22,500 bases of DNA from Mesostigma viride (GCA_009746045.1 RPFO01000084.1:1459118-1481617); one strand, 5' to 3'; positions 7,968 to 16,313 are shown, numbered from the stretch's first letter. Notes: generated from the letters alone by a model not told the origin. Numbers and translations: made by a program.

Positions 7968-9648
7968 GGGGGGGGGCGCGAGCCCCACCGGTCAAGGAAA
8001 CATTGTGGGCCAACCAGCGGTCAAGGCTTACCGGCGCCGTGCCGTCCCCCGTGTGCTCCACCGGGGTGCGCTGCCGCCGGCCGCCGAGCCGGTCGAGGTG
8101 GTACCACATGTCCTTGCCCTGGTTGCGAGCCTGGCAGGCCTTGGCATCCGCGATGCACTGGGCCGCCTCCGCGTCCTGAGCGTGCTCGTAGGCCTCCACA
8201 AGGGCGGCCTTGAGCAATGGTTTCTGCAGCGGGTCCCGGTTACGCTTGAGGCGGTGCCGGGCGGCCAAGACCTTGGGGTCCTGGCGGTAGAGCGGGCCGG
8301 GGCGGCGGCGGGGCATGACCGGCAGGTGCCGGGCCGCCAGCAACGGGGCACGGGCCGCAAAGCCCGCAAAAATGGCTGCGTTGGGGGCACCATTGTCCAG
8401 CTCGTCGACGTCCGCCCGGGCGTCCAGTGCCGACAGGTACTTCCGTCGGCACCAGTTCCGCTCGTGCTCGGCGTCCGTCCAGTCCTCAGGATCTCCCTTG
8501 ACCGGACGTAGAGCAGACCAGTCAGGGCGGACCACTGGGGCGCGGCGCGCGGGGACGTGGAACCGGAGCCGAAGGGTCGCGCGCACCAACCGGTGGTCAG
8601 AGCACACCGTGGGCGTGTCAAACACTCGGGTGTCCAGAACCGAGGTACACCTGGGCTGCCGTACCACCACGTAGTCCAGACAGGCCTGACGGCCGTTAGG
8701 GCCACGAAAAGTGACCAAGTCCTGGGAGGGACGTTGGAAGTGGCAGTTGACAGCAACCATCCCGCTATCCCGCAAAAAGGCAGAAAACAGGGGAGTGTTG
8801 TCATTAGCAGCAGTGTCAGCAGGCGCAAAGCGACTGCCAGCAGTACCCACGGGGAGCGTGGCATTGGCGTCTAGCAGCATAACCAAAAAGTGGCGGGCCG
8901 GGGTGGCCCCCTCAAGGCTATGCAAGTCCTCGAAGAACTTCTGGCGTTCCAACGCAGGTAGACCACTATGGGGTGCGTAGCCCACCCCCACCGTGAGGTG
9001 GTGTTTAGACCGCCCCTCGACGGAGGTGAAGTGTGCTACCATAAGGCGTGGCGTTAGAAACTTAAGCGTGCTGAGGCTAGCAACTGCCAGCGGCGAACAC
9101 AAAAGACCAACACCACCTTGGCCAGACGTACCGCTGCCAGCGAAGAAAAACCGCCAGCCACCCGCCAAGCGATCAGTGCTCACCATGCCAAGTGGCACCG
9201 TGCGGCGGTGTTCCTGGACGCCTAATATAGACACACGATGCTCAATGCAGAATGCGACTAGCTCCTCTACCCGGCAGCTATGGTCGTCATCTAGCAATGT
9301 GCGGGTGTTAAAAGTGGCAAGGGCCAAGGATGCCTGCTGGCCCACCAGGGGAGGACGACGATGGGTGATGGGGGTGGATGCGGCGGGGGGTGGAGGTGGG
9401 GGTGAAACGGAGGGGGGAAGGGAAGCGGTAGAAATAGTGCTTTTCATCGCATTTATTTTGTCCTGCAAGCGTAGGATGCGAGCCTGCCGCTTGCTCGGGG
9501 TATTCGGGGTTGGGGCTGATTGCACAACGCCGAGGCGTAGGTAATCTAGCAAACGTTGGGTTTTACGAATCTGACATTTGACAGATGAGGTTGTGGCCCG
9601 AAATACCGGCACCACCATGGCTTTCACCCGACGGTTAGGTCGAGGCAT
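7867..9648 (-). CDS. LINE ORF2, APE-like endonuclease part, copy A
   Basis: Starts at a true ATG (9648), 150 nt after the ORF1 stop. Residues 1-105 are basic and proline-rich. The endonuclease/exonuclease/phosphatase domain covers about 108-362: ATFNTRTL (Asn114), GVQEHR (Glu146), VGYAPH (Tyr224), LLDANA (Asp260, Asn262), LDYVVV (Asp325) and SDHRLV (Asp351, His352), the full active-site set of APE-type LINE endonucleases that nick target DNA to prime reverse transcription. Residues about 370-555 are a basic linker toward the RT. The frame ends at 7867 about 36 codons after the C9 run at 7976-7968; the RT is in the -1 frame. So the natural product is probably one endonuclease-RT polyprotein. 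The sequence is identical in copy B. Confidence 0.92.
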   Translation of the reverse strand: MPRPNRRVKAMVVPVFRATTSSVKCQIRKTQRLLDYLRLGVVQSAPTPNTPSKRQARILRLQDKINAMKSTISTASLPPSVSPPPPPPAASTPITHRRPPLVGQQASLALATFNTRTLLDDDHSCRVEELVAFCIEHRVSILGVQEHRRTVPLGMVSTDRLAGGWRFFFAGSGTSGQGGVGLLCSPLAVASLSTLKFLTPRLMVAHFTSVEGRSKHHLTVGVGYAPHSGLPALERQKFFEDLHSLEGATPARHFLVMLLDANATLPVGTAGSRFAPADTAANDNTPLFSAFLRDSGMVAVNCHFQRPSQDLVTFRGPNGRQACLDYVVVRQPRCTSVLDTRVFDTPTVCSDHRLVRATLRLRFHVPARRAPVVRPDWSALRPVKGDPEDWTDAEHERNWCRRKYLSALDARADVDELDNGAPNAAIFAGFAARAPLLAARHLPVMPRRRPGPLYRQDPKVLAARHRLKRNRDPLQKPLLKAALVEAYEHAQDAEAAQCIADAKACQARNQGKDMWYHLDRLGGRRQRTPVEHTGDGTAPVSLDRWLAHNVSLTGGARAPPRRFTPRRPPASGSPDPRRRQRPPPRPRTTKSPP

Positions 9649-9798
9649 GGTAGTGGAACGGGACTGTTTAGAGGCTGTCCCGAAGCCTGTTAGCCGCGAG
9701 CCGACGAGGAAGGTTGTCTACCTACGGCACCACGGAGGCAGCACCTTCTGCTAGACACCTCACGAGACTCCGCTCCGGGGGTGTTAATCTGAACACCT

Positions 9799-11506
9799 TT
9801 AAGCTGCTTCCCTCAAAGAATGCTGCAAAGGAGCCATCCTGAAGCAGAGACGCAGCTTAATGCGCTTACCCGGGGCCTCTTGCTCCTTGGTTGCCTGGAC
9901 GATGGGGCTGTTCCACACCGCGCTCCTCGCCTTCAGTTGAGCCGTCGTGTAGTCCTCGTCGAGGCTGAACTCACCGCGCTGGAGCAGACGACGTGCTCCC
10001 AGAACGAGGCGTTTGTCGTGCATGGAGGCCATGGTGACGACGACCAGGCCCATAGGGCCTGGCAGCCGAATGGCACGTTCAATGGCAACACGGTTCTGGA
10101 GCTGCAACCTTCCCAGAAACGCTGGGCCGCGCAGCACCTCGGTAAGTGAGTGTGCTGTCTCATGGGCCTCGCCTTTCGGGAAGTTCTTGATTACCATATT
10201 GCGTTGGCGTTGCTGCACTGCATTCTGGGTGACCGCAGCGGTAGCGGCAGACTTGGCCGCCTGTTGAACAATGGTGGTCAACTGCTTGCCGGTAACGTCG
10301 GCAAACGTGGTCGTTTTGGCGGGGGCTGCCATGGCTTTCTTCAGCTCCAGCAATTGTGCTGTCGCAGCTGCAGACGCCTCTGTCAGGACCTTAATTTCGC
10401 CCTGCACGGTCGTAAAAGACTGTGCAAGGTTCTGCAGTTGCCCGGTAATATCGGACGCGGGGGCTGGCCCGGCGATGGCTGTCGCCGGCAGCTCGACAAG
10501 CGCAGGGCAGCACGAAATAAGACAGGCAAGCCGACGCTGGTCCGGCTCAAACCCACCCCACTCATCCTCAGGAGCGGCCATAATCTTGATCAGAATAATC
10601 TTGCCTGTGGTAGGGTGGCGAACCGAGGCGTCGTTGTCTCTGCGGAGCTTCAGCACGCTGGTTACGGCGGCGTCGTCGTAGGCGAGTAAGGTAGCGATGT
10701 TGGTCAGGCTCAAACGCTGTTCGGGAATGCGCTACATTTCGCCACCGCGGAAACCCAATTTATGCGAGAATGTGGTTCCGTCAATACGGCGGGGGTTACA
10801 AATTCAATTTCGAAGTTCGGCACCGTCGGATACCAGTAAAGCAACACTTGTTATCTAGAATCGCGCCATTTGGCATCAATTGGCCAGTTCTGAAAATTTG
10901 ATGAAATCTCTAGTCCTTGGTCGAAGATTTCCCTCCGATTCCGATGACGAAATTTGAGTACGAATTTCTTAGTACAGTCCACCGTTTTGTTCAGTTCAGT
11001 ATATTCCCACGCCGCTTGCTGACCTGACGGAGGCCGAATTCGTACTGAACACTAGCGCAAGTGCGCTCGATACTAAAAATTGCTACTTCCGAGATGTCTG
11101 ACGGAATTTCTGCTAGGTCCATGCTTTGGTACTGGACGGATGCTGATATTCACTGTGGCTCTGTCCGAACGAGGAAAATTGTCAGAAATCTACTCTCGAT
11201 ACGAACGTAACGAAATTTCCAAGTATCTGACGCTCGGAGACCTGCCACCGTTTTCCCCTACTTGACCGACCCACATTCCCCGCTAAAAAAGGTGTCCTAG
11301 GCGGCGAAATGTAGTGTGTAGAATGCTGAGGGAATGGCTTCCGGCAAGGAGGTTTCAGTATCTATCGGAGTTGCTTCCGAAGTCTTGGGCCGCTTTTGGG
11401 CGGCGTTCTCGGCGGCGACATGGCTGTCGTTGGCGATTTTGTTTGCAGCAAGCTGGGCATCGGTAGACTCGGCGACAGAAGCTGAAGACGATGCGGGGGC
11501 CTCCAT
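9799..11506 (-). pseudogene. LINE ORF1 (coiled-coil, RRM-like), split by an insertion, copy A
   Basis: ORF1 proteins bind the LINE RNA as multimers. The N-terminal 64 codons start at a real ATG (11506) and read to 11315; the rest reads 10731-9799. Between them lies a 587-bp TIR element. Removing it with one target-duplication copy restores a single open frame of about 370 codons, so the TTG at 10713 is not the start. In the downstream part, counted from that TTG, residues about 88-130 look like a coiled coil (LQNLAQSF, LLELKKAMA), 171-250 resemble the non-canonical RRM of L1-type ORF1 (RNMVIKNF, VVVTMASMHDKRLVL) and 251-290 its C-terminal domain (LDEDYTTAQLKARSAVW). The ORF1 family call comes from pattern alone. 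Confidence 0.75.
10730..11316. mobile_element. CACTA-like non-autonomous element (MITE) inside LINE ORF1, copy A
   Basis: 587 bp with 14-bp terminal inverted repeats matching 13 of 14. On the minus strand the left end reads CACTACATTTCGCC and the right end is its complement except one base (GGCGAAATGTAGCG). Both sides are flanked by CA on that strand, a possible 2-bp target duplication. It is AT-richer than the flanking ORF and has no coding potential I trust. No usable GT donor precedes its first in-frame stop, so it is unlikely to be spliced out as an intron. CACTA-type termini are known from EnSpm elements, but their target duplications are usually 3 bp, so the superfamily is uncertain. 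Confidence 0.6.
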
Positions 11507-11856
11507 ATCTACGTTTAATCACACCTAGACGAGGGCAGGGGGCGCAGGCACACGGTTCACGTGCGTGGTGCCGCCATATCGTGCAGAAAATAGCGATATC
11601 TGCTGGGCAGGCCGCTGGCGATAACTTGCGAAATCCTGGGCGATGGCTGCCAAAAATTAGATCAGCGTGTTCGTCATCAAAAAGCGAGTCTGTTGCAATT
11701 TACCCGACCAAATTTCACGCCCGGAGTCAAAAGTTATGAGCATTCTCGGCATCCATAGCTCGGCACACCGTAAACCGCCCTCATTGATAAACGGGTGTAA
11801 ACTCTTGCTGTCTCATCATCATGTTATGCTTCATGTCATGTTATGTTTCATGTACT
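11507..11856 (-). other. LINE 5' UTR region, copy A (copy B 19853-20202)
   Basis: Between the ORF1 start codon and the presumed LINE 5' end. An internal promoter would be expected here for a LINE of this type, but I see no specific element. Runs of ATGTTATG/CATGTCATG-like text at 11822-11852 are weakly repetitive. Confidence 0.4.
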
Positions 11857-11878
11857 AGTATATATTGTCTCCTTGATA
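11857..11878. repeat. Right target-site duplication of LINE copy A
   Basis: Partner of 6005-6026 in direct orientation. It sets the LINE 5' end at about 11856 on the minus strand. The two mismatches imply an older insertion or imprecise integration. Confidence 0.65.
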
Positions 11879-11914
11879 TATATTCACACAGGGGTTAAAA
11901 GCACTTCGGTGTTC

Positions 11915-11937
11915 CGTGACTCCCCAACGGGAGCACG
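11915..11937 (+). ncRNA. Conserved hairpin matching the LINE 3' hairpin (copy B 20261-20283)
   Basis: Outer stem CGTG/CACG, bulged A on the 5' side, inner stem CTCCC/GGGAG, loop CAAC. Compared with 6053-6075 (minus), four of nine pairs differ and every change is compensatory, while the bulged A and the loop are unchanged. Confidence 0.7.
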
Positions 11938-11945
11938 AGTTTTAG

Positions 11946-11989
11946 TAATTAATTAATTAATTAATTAATTAATTAATTAATTAATTAAT
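11946..11989. repeat. (TTAA/AATT)n microsatellite, about 11 units (copy B 20292-20335)
   Basis: Pure tetranucleotide array directly after the hairpin-tailed segment, best read as its replicated 3' tail. Repeat number is the same in both duplicated copies. Every unit contains TTAA, the obligate target of piggyBac transposases, and the piggyBac-like element begins at the next TTAA (11997). Confidence 0.95.
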
Positions 11990-12004
11990 CAATGTATTAA
12001 CCCC

Positions 12005-12311
12005 TAAACCGTCCTCGTGCCGATTTTCGACTGCGAGTTTTTCTCATGCCTCACATTCGGCATGAGTTTGTGCGCCCTGTAGGGATTTGGCGGGAAGGTT
12101 TTGGCCGGAACCAACTAGACCACCGAAAAGATCTAGATTCACTCTATCCGTAGGACACTTGTCTGACCGTATTTGACCACCGTATCAGGGTGGAAACCCT
12201 GGTCAAAGTCAACAGGGTACCCTGGTGCATGCAGGTTTGGGCGGTAAAAAAAATTGACAAAAACGTACGAAAACGAAGGATGCGAAAAAAGGGGGGAGCG
12301 CGGACGTAGAC
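12005..12311 (+). promoter_or_regulatory. piggyBac subterminal region and promoter, copy A (copy B 20351-20657)
   Basis: Non-coding. It has an 8-bp perfect inverted repeat CTCATGCC / GGCATGAG at 12043-12066 with an 8-nt spacer, and two CAGGG...CCCTG palindromes at 12186-12201 and 12213-12224. Such subterminal repeats are often transposase binding sites in piggyBac elements; that role is inferred here. An A-rich tract precedes the presumed start codon at 12312. Confidence 0.5.
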
Positions 12312-13313
12312 ATGGCGGACGAAATGCAGGCAGATATACGGACTTTCAAGGTAAAGAAGGGCATTTTCATGGCAGTGCCTGTGGAAAAGTTCGGACTAGA
12401 CTAAGCGATAGAGCAGTATGGGGAAAAACACAGCGAGGTACGTTTGCCGGGCAAGGTAGTGACAGTGAACAGTTCCGGAGATGGTGCACGGTGCTATTTC
12501 CCGGACGACAAGCTCACGTACCCATTCACCCGTGAGCAGATTTTCATATATTCGTGCAGCTCAGATGAGTACGAAGCTCTAGTGAAAGAATGCGCAGCCA
12601 GGAAGGTCCCAACGGCAGGTAGCAGTGACGATGATAGCGAGCAGGGCCAGGATAGCGATTCTGACGCCGGCGAGGACGACGACGACAAATCCGAGGATAT
12701 CGAGCTGCCCACACCGGTCAAGCGACGCGAGCCGGGGAAGCGCGCTGTCGGCAACCCGAAGAAGAACCCAGCCATCAGCCACGCCCCGAAAAGGCGCCGT
12801 CAGACCAAGGTGGCGGCCAGCGAGAGCGTTGTCTCGGACGCTTCCGATGACGACTTTGTTTACCAGAAGGGTGCGGAGGGTCCGGTGCCGAGCGGTGAGG
12901 CTGAGCTCGATGATTCGCTTTTTCCTAACGACACGCCTGCCACTGAGGAGCCAGCCGAGACTGTCTGGAAATCTGGTTTCGGCAAGCCAGGTGTGTTTCC
13001 TTTTCCCGATACTCCGGTGCTGTCGCCGATGACGGGTACCGCCTGCTATCAAAACCTTTCCCCTGTCCAGCTCAAGTTTGGGCCCCTCGGGCTGTTCTCC
13101 CTTTTCTGGTCCCAACGTGATGTCGTGGCCAAGATTGTCAAGGAGACCAACGACTATGCTGAGCTCAAGGGGGCGGGCAAGCCAGGTGGGCGTGAGTGGC
13201 ACCCCTTAACAATGCATGAGATGGGCAAATGTCTGGGTGGAGCAGGTGCTGTGCCAACTGTGCTGCGCGCAAGGCAGGAAGCACAAGACCTCGGTCATGT
13301 GCGAGCACTGTGA
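12312..13313 (+). CDS. piggyBac-like transposase, N-terminal part, copy A
   Basis: Proposed start ATG at 12312 in a good context (GACATGGCGG). The frame meets TAA at 12402, but a 87-nt phase-0 intron with donor AAG|GTAAAG (12351) and acceptor AG ending 12437 removes it and joins MADEMQADIRTFK to VRLPGKVV in frame. The product has a small N-terminal module (YFPDDKLTYPFTREQ), a long acidic, Ser-rich, then basic disordered stretch (likely nuclear signal KRREPGKR, PKRRRQTK), and then the start of the DDE_Tnp_1_7 fold: FGPLGLFSLFW, IVKETNDYA and WHPLTMHEMGKCLG, as in piggyBac transposases. The frame leaves homology at about 13240 and stops at 13313. Family transposases are about 500-700 residues; the whole catalytic core with its Asp triad is missing. 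It may still make a DNA- or protein-binding fragment. Confidence 0.65.
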
Positions 13314-13575
13314 CATGGCGTTCTGCAGCAACAGCGAGCGGAACTGCTTCGGCCTCTTCCACTCCGGGCAGGTGGAGGGGCTGGACTTCAACGTGACGAA
13401 GCAGCGGGTATGGCAGCGCCTCTCCCAGCGTGGCGAATGCGCCAAGAATTTCAAGGGCGCCACTACCACGAGGGGGGCAGCAGCCACCACCCGGAAGCTC
13501 AAGGGGGTGGCGCGGCGCCGCCATCTCAGGGCGGAGCATGTCCGCCTGGGATATAGCCCTACGGAGGCTGACTAA
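13216..13575 (+). pseudogene. piggyBac C-terminal zinc-binding domain, out of frame, copy A
   Basis: Overlapping frame coding a cross-brace-like Cys/His module: CQLC, then CEHC, then FCSN, NCF and FH, which is the Cys-rich C-terminal domain of piggyBac transposases (DNA binding at the terminal repeats). It follows the N-terminal fragment with no room for a catalytic core, and in the +1 frame relative to it, so the internal deletion junction lies near 13228-13250 and broke the frame. A basic tail (KGVARRRHLRAEH) ends at 13575. An intron could in principle bridge the two frames, but the candidate donors and acceptors I tested do not keep phase. Confidence 0.65.
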
Positions 13576-13988
13576 GAATGCTAGCATTTGTTGCCTACGT
13601 GGCATGGCATTTGGCCTTTCCTGCCCGCGCTCATGCGCGCCGTGTATCACCATGGGCCGGCATGGTTTGAAGTGTGTGTTATTGTTTCATGGCCCACCTG
13701 TGCATGTGTTATTTGGTTTCATGTTGTTAGCCTGCATGGGTTCTTGTTTCATGGTCATGTCTTATTAGCTTTCATGTTTATGCATAACTTGTGCAGTTTG
13801 AAAATCTGCTCCGTGATGGTCACAGTGCCACCTATTTCTAGTTGGCAATTTTCAGTGTTACTGCATGCATGGTCCCTTGGTCACTAATTTATCTAGGAGT
13901 GCTGGGATTTTGACTTTGTGTGCAAGGTCCATCATGCATGTAAAAATAAGACCACAGTATCAGCGGGTCTGCAAGCATTTACGCTTAT
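13576..13988. other. piggyBac 3' non-coding region, copy A
   Basis: No gene. T-rich on the plus strand, with repeated TTTCATG / GTTTCATG motifs between 13683 and 13780. It contains three of the seven indel differences from copy B (near 13692, 13908 and 13950). It ends at the duplication joint. Confidence 0.5.
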
Positions 13989-14518
13989 TGATGTATTGCC
14001 TACTGAATACAGTTATGATCAATGTCATGCAAGCGTCTGTGTATCTTTTGTAGTGTATTAAATGAGATAACTATATGTTGGTTGTCTCATTTTCCCACTA
14101 ATGTATGTAAAGTCATTCATGCTACACAACAAGACAGGGCAGGGACACCTGTCCAATTCTCTCACCCCGTCTCTCATGCATTGCCAAATATCATTAGGAG
14201 GCAGGGCTGGCAGGCCACAGGTAATATAAAAAGCTACTCACTCTAGGAGAGGCCGCGCACGGCATCCAGTGTGAGTGCAGTAGTCAGCATTAATAAATTC
14301 TCAATTTGAACAAAATGTGATGCATGTCCGGCCATAGGCCATAGGTAGGGAGTATATATTTTCTCATTGATAAAATTAAATTAAAAATTAAATTATAACA
14401 TGTCTCCGTTGGGAGATCATGTAGCACATATTCCAGGTTGGATGGGTGGTGTGGAGGAAGCCGCGTAATCGAACTAACCTAACTCTAAGCTAATCTAGTC
14501 TAGAAAAGCCTATCTACG

Positions 14519-16313
14519 CTACTCATCAAAACGGCTCCTCCGTTTGGGGGGAGGCGGCTTGCCCACAGGGGCTGGCGTGTGCGCCTTGACAATCTTCTTC
14601 CACCGCGTCTTGTCCTGCATGGCAGTCCAAAGACGGGAGAGAGAGTGGATGCGGTACTCAAACTGGGCTGGGACCACTAGGTCGTCCAGCAACATCTGGG
14701 TATAGGTCATGGCATGTTTCCCTACCTTTTTAGGAATGTTCTTGGGGCCAGGCCAGGTCAAAATGTGCCGCCCCGGTTGGCCGAGCCGCTGGGGACCGGC
14801 CAGACCAAGGGCGGTGTCGACCTGGCTGGTGCGAGCAAGATGTCCTACAAATGCTATCCTACGCTGTCTAATCTCGTCCGAAATACGCGGCATACCGTGA
14901 TACAAAGACTCTAAGGACCTACGCTGAGAAAACCCGACATTCAGGACCTGTCGGAGCATCCGGGTTACCGTGCCGTCTAGCTTGGCTGCCAGTGTTGCCG
15001 TGAGTGTCCATGCCTCGGCGCCATACGTGAGCACCGTGAGGACGAGGACCTTGAAGAGCATGCGCTTGCGGTGCTCGTCCAGGCCCTTGGAGCGCCAGTA
15101 GGTGTTGAGCGAACGGAGCTTGGCCCAGGAAAGGCCGATGCGGGTGTCCACATCGTCGGCAGTGTCCGGAAGCCAACTCCCCAACAGCTTGAAGCGGTCG
15201 CGGAGTGGGACCTCCGTCCCGTCTAGCAGGCGCGGCAGCGGTGGGCGACTGGAGGCCCCAATCACCATCGCCTCAGTTTTGACACTAATCTCCAACCCCA
15301 CCGCCCTCGCCTCCAGGCCCAGACAGTCCAGCCAGGTCTGAATGTGCTCGGGGCGCGCGATGAGGGTGGTGTCGTCCGCATAAATCAGGTCAGCCAGGCG
15401 GTAACCCGTGCTAACCCCGCCGTGCCCACGCTCGTTAAGGATGTCCAAGCCTGGCTCGAACCCCTTAAGAGCAGTAAAGCGCGCACGTGCCTGGCGCATG
15501 ACGTGGTCCACGACAATAATGAACAGGTATGGAGACAGGACACAACCTTGCCACACCCCGTGGTGAAGGGGGAATGGTGGGGTGGTGCCTTCCGCAGTCC
15601 GCACTACTGCCTGTGAGCCCTCATACAGTCGGCGAATGGCAGCAATAAACGCTGGTGGCACGCGGTCCAGAGCTAGGATGGCCCAAAGAGCCTCCCAGAG
15701 GACCGTGTCAAAGGCCTTGATATAGTCAACAAAAATGAGGACCAGCGGCAAACTGTCAGGGGGAAGGCGACGCACCTCCTCCATCAACCGGCGCGCGACA
15801 AACACAGCCATGACAGTGTTACGACCACTACGGAAACCCATCTGAGACTCACCCAGGTGTGGGTCCAGCGCGGCGCGGAGCCTGTGCAGCATCATGCGCA
15901 TGAAGACCTTCAGCGCGGCGCTCTGGAGGCAGACACCCCGGTAGTTACCGGGGTCAGCAGCAGAGCCCTTCTTGTACAGCATGACGCGGATGGCCGTCTG
16001 CCACTCAGCAGGCGGAGGCTCGTCAGAGAGCAGGACACGGTTGCAGAACGCCAGCAGAAGATCCCTAACCGCCAGATCAGGGGTCTTCAGCAGCTCAGCA
16101 GAAAGGTGGTCGGCACCGACCGCCGCATCGTACCGCAGGCGAGCAAGGGCGCCGTCCAATTCCTCCAAAGTGAAGGGGTGGACGACGTCGTTGGTGGCAA
16201 GGCAGCCCTCCTTCAAGGCGGGGACTTGGTAGTCCGCGGCCGAGGAGGGGGGCGCTGGCGGCGGCGGGGGTCCGGCGACCCCGAGGCGGGCGGCCGTCTC
16301 GGGGTGAAGCGGC
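14519..16313 (-). CDS. LINE ORF2, reverse transcriptase part, copy B (open)
   Basis: RT half with an open frame from the homopolymer (16314-16322) to the stop at 14519. Counting from the TTG at 16216, motif A is FVDYIKAFD (catalytic Asp164), motif B GVWQGC (220-225) and motif C YADD (279-282). Fingers include YRGVCLQSA and QMGFRSGRNT. After the palm come KLLGSWLPDTADDVDTRIG, LTYGAEAWTLT and RRIAFVGHLAR, the C-terminal domain usual in RTE-like and related LINE proteins. No RNase H and no CCHC knuckle are seen. Trp222 in motif B stands where the family has Arg (TGG, one CpG transition from CGG) and is in both copies; it may lower activity. The TTG is not the real start: the frame is open further upstream and should be fused to the endonuclease. 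Confidence 0.9.

Larger units (their letters stand above)
6027..11856 (-). mobile_element. APE-type non-LTR retrotransposon (LINE, RTE-like), copy A
   Basis: Minus-strand LINE with ORF1, then ORF2 coding an APE-like endonuclease and a reverse transcriptase. Bounds are set by an imperfect 22-bp direct repeat at 6005-6026 and 11857-11878 (20 of 22 match), the likely target-site duplication. The 3' UTR after the ORF2 stop at 6174 is short, about 145 nt, and ends in a hairpin (6053-6075) and an AT-rich tail of AATTT-type units instead of a pure poly(A); short 3' UTRs and non-poly(A) tails are known in RTE-type elements. Lesions in this copy: a CACTA-like insertion in ORF1, a homopolymer frame break at 7968-7976 and a frameshift near 6895. 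The clade is inferred from domain layout, not computed. Confidence 0.88.
11879..11996 (+). mobile_element. Hairpin-tailed retroelement 3' end (SINE or truncated LINE), copy A (copy B 20225-20342)
   Basis: Plus-strand segment that ends like a retroelement: a hairpin at 11915-11937, then AGTTTTAG, then a pure (AATT)n tail. Its hairpin has the same geometry as the 3' hairpin of the minus-strand LINE, and both lead into AT-rich tails, so this is probably the 3' end of a related LINE or of a SINE that uses its machinery. The 5' limit cannot be placed; it may be truncated at the LINE target-site repeat. GGGGTTAA at 11891-11898 is discussed among the rejected items. Confidence 0.5.
5643..13988. repeat. 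Tandem duplication, copy A (8346 bp)
   Basis: Copy A begins at TGATGTATTGCC (5643) and runs to 13988, where the same TGATGTATTGCC starts copy B. The TG at the joint is shared by both breakpoint flanks, so the junction has only 2 bp of microhomology. Alignment to copy B shows about ten differences: substitutions at 6279, 10178 and 13461, and 1-2 nt indels near 6147, 6895, 9726, 10106, 13692, 13908 and 13950, some with an adjacent substitution. Contents: AT-rich flank, LINE, hairpin-tailed segment, piggyBac-like element. Confidence 0.97.
11997..13988 (+). mobile_element. piggyBac-like element, internally deleted, copy A (right end cut by duplication)
   Basis: The left end is TTAA (11997-12000) followed by CCCCTAAACCGTCC; the TTAA target plus a CCC-starting terminus is the piggyBac signature. 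Subterminal DNA holds palindromes at 12043-12066, 12186-12201 and 12213-12224. The gene inside codes the N-terminal part of a piggyBac transposase and, in another frame, its C-terminal zinc-binding domain; the DDE catalytic core is absent. No complementary right terminus is seen before the duplication joint, so this copy lacks its right end. Confidence 0.75.

Noticed and set aside
7511-8511. Overlapping plus-strand open frames in the LINE (also 15857-16857)
   Set aside because: Antisense shadows of the GC-rich endonuclease-RT gene, whose motifs are unmistakable on the minus strand.
8028-8864. 278-codon minus-strand frame beside the endonuclease (also 16374-17210)
   Set aside because: Alternative frame of the same strand, rich in Arg, Pro, Thr and Trp as expected from GC bias; no motifs.
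10150-10689. 179-codon plus-strand frame (also 18496-19035)
   Set aside because: Antisense to LINE ORF1.
10732-11314. ORF1 insert as a spliced introner-type intron
   Set aside because: It ends in AG, but there is no GT donor between the inverted repeat and the first in-frame stop.
11891-11898. GGGGTTAA as the right end of another piggyBac element
   Set aside because: The sequence before it does not complement the left terminus beyond CCCCT, and no transposase remnant adjoins it.
12579-13202. 207-codon minus-strand frame (also 20925-21548)
   Set aside because: Antisense to the piggyBac gene, which has family motifs.
13186-13245. Intron joining the two piggyBac frames (donor GTGGGC or GTGAGT, acceptor GAGCAG)
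   Set aside because: Splice motifs exist but none of the pairings tested preserves reading phase, and part of the homologous WHPLT motif would be removed.
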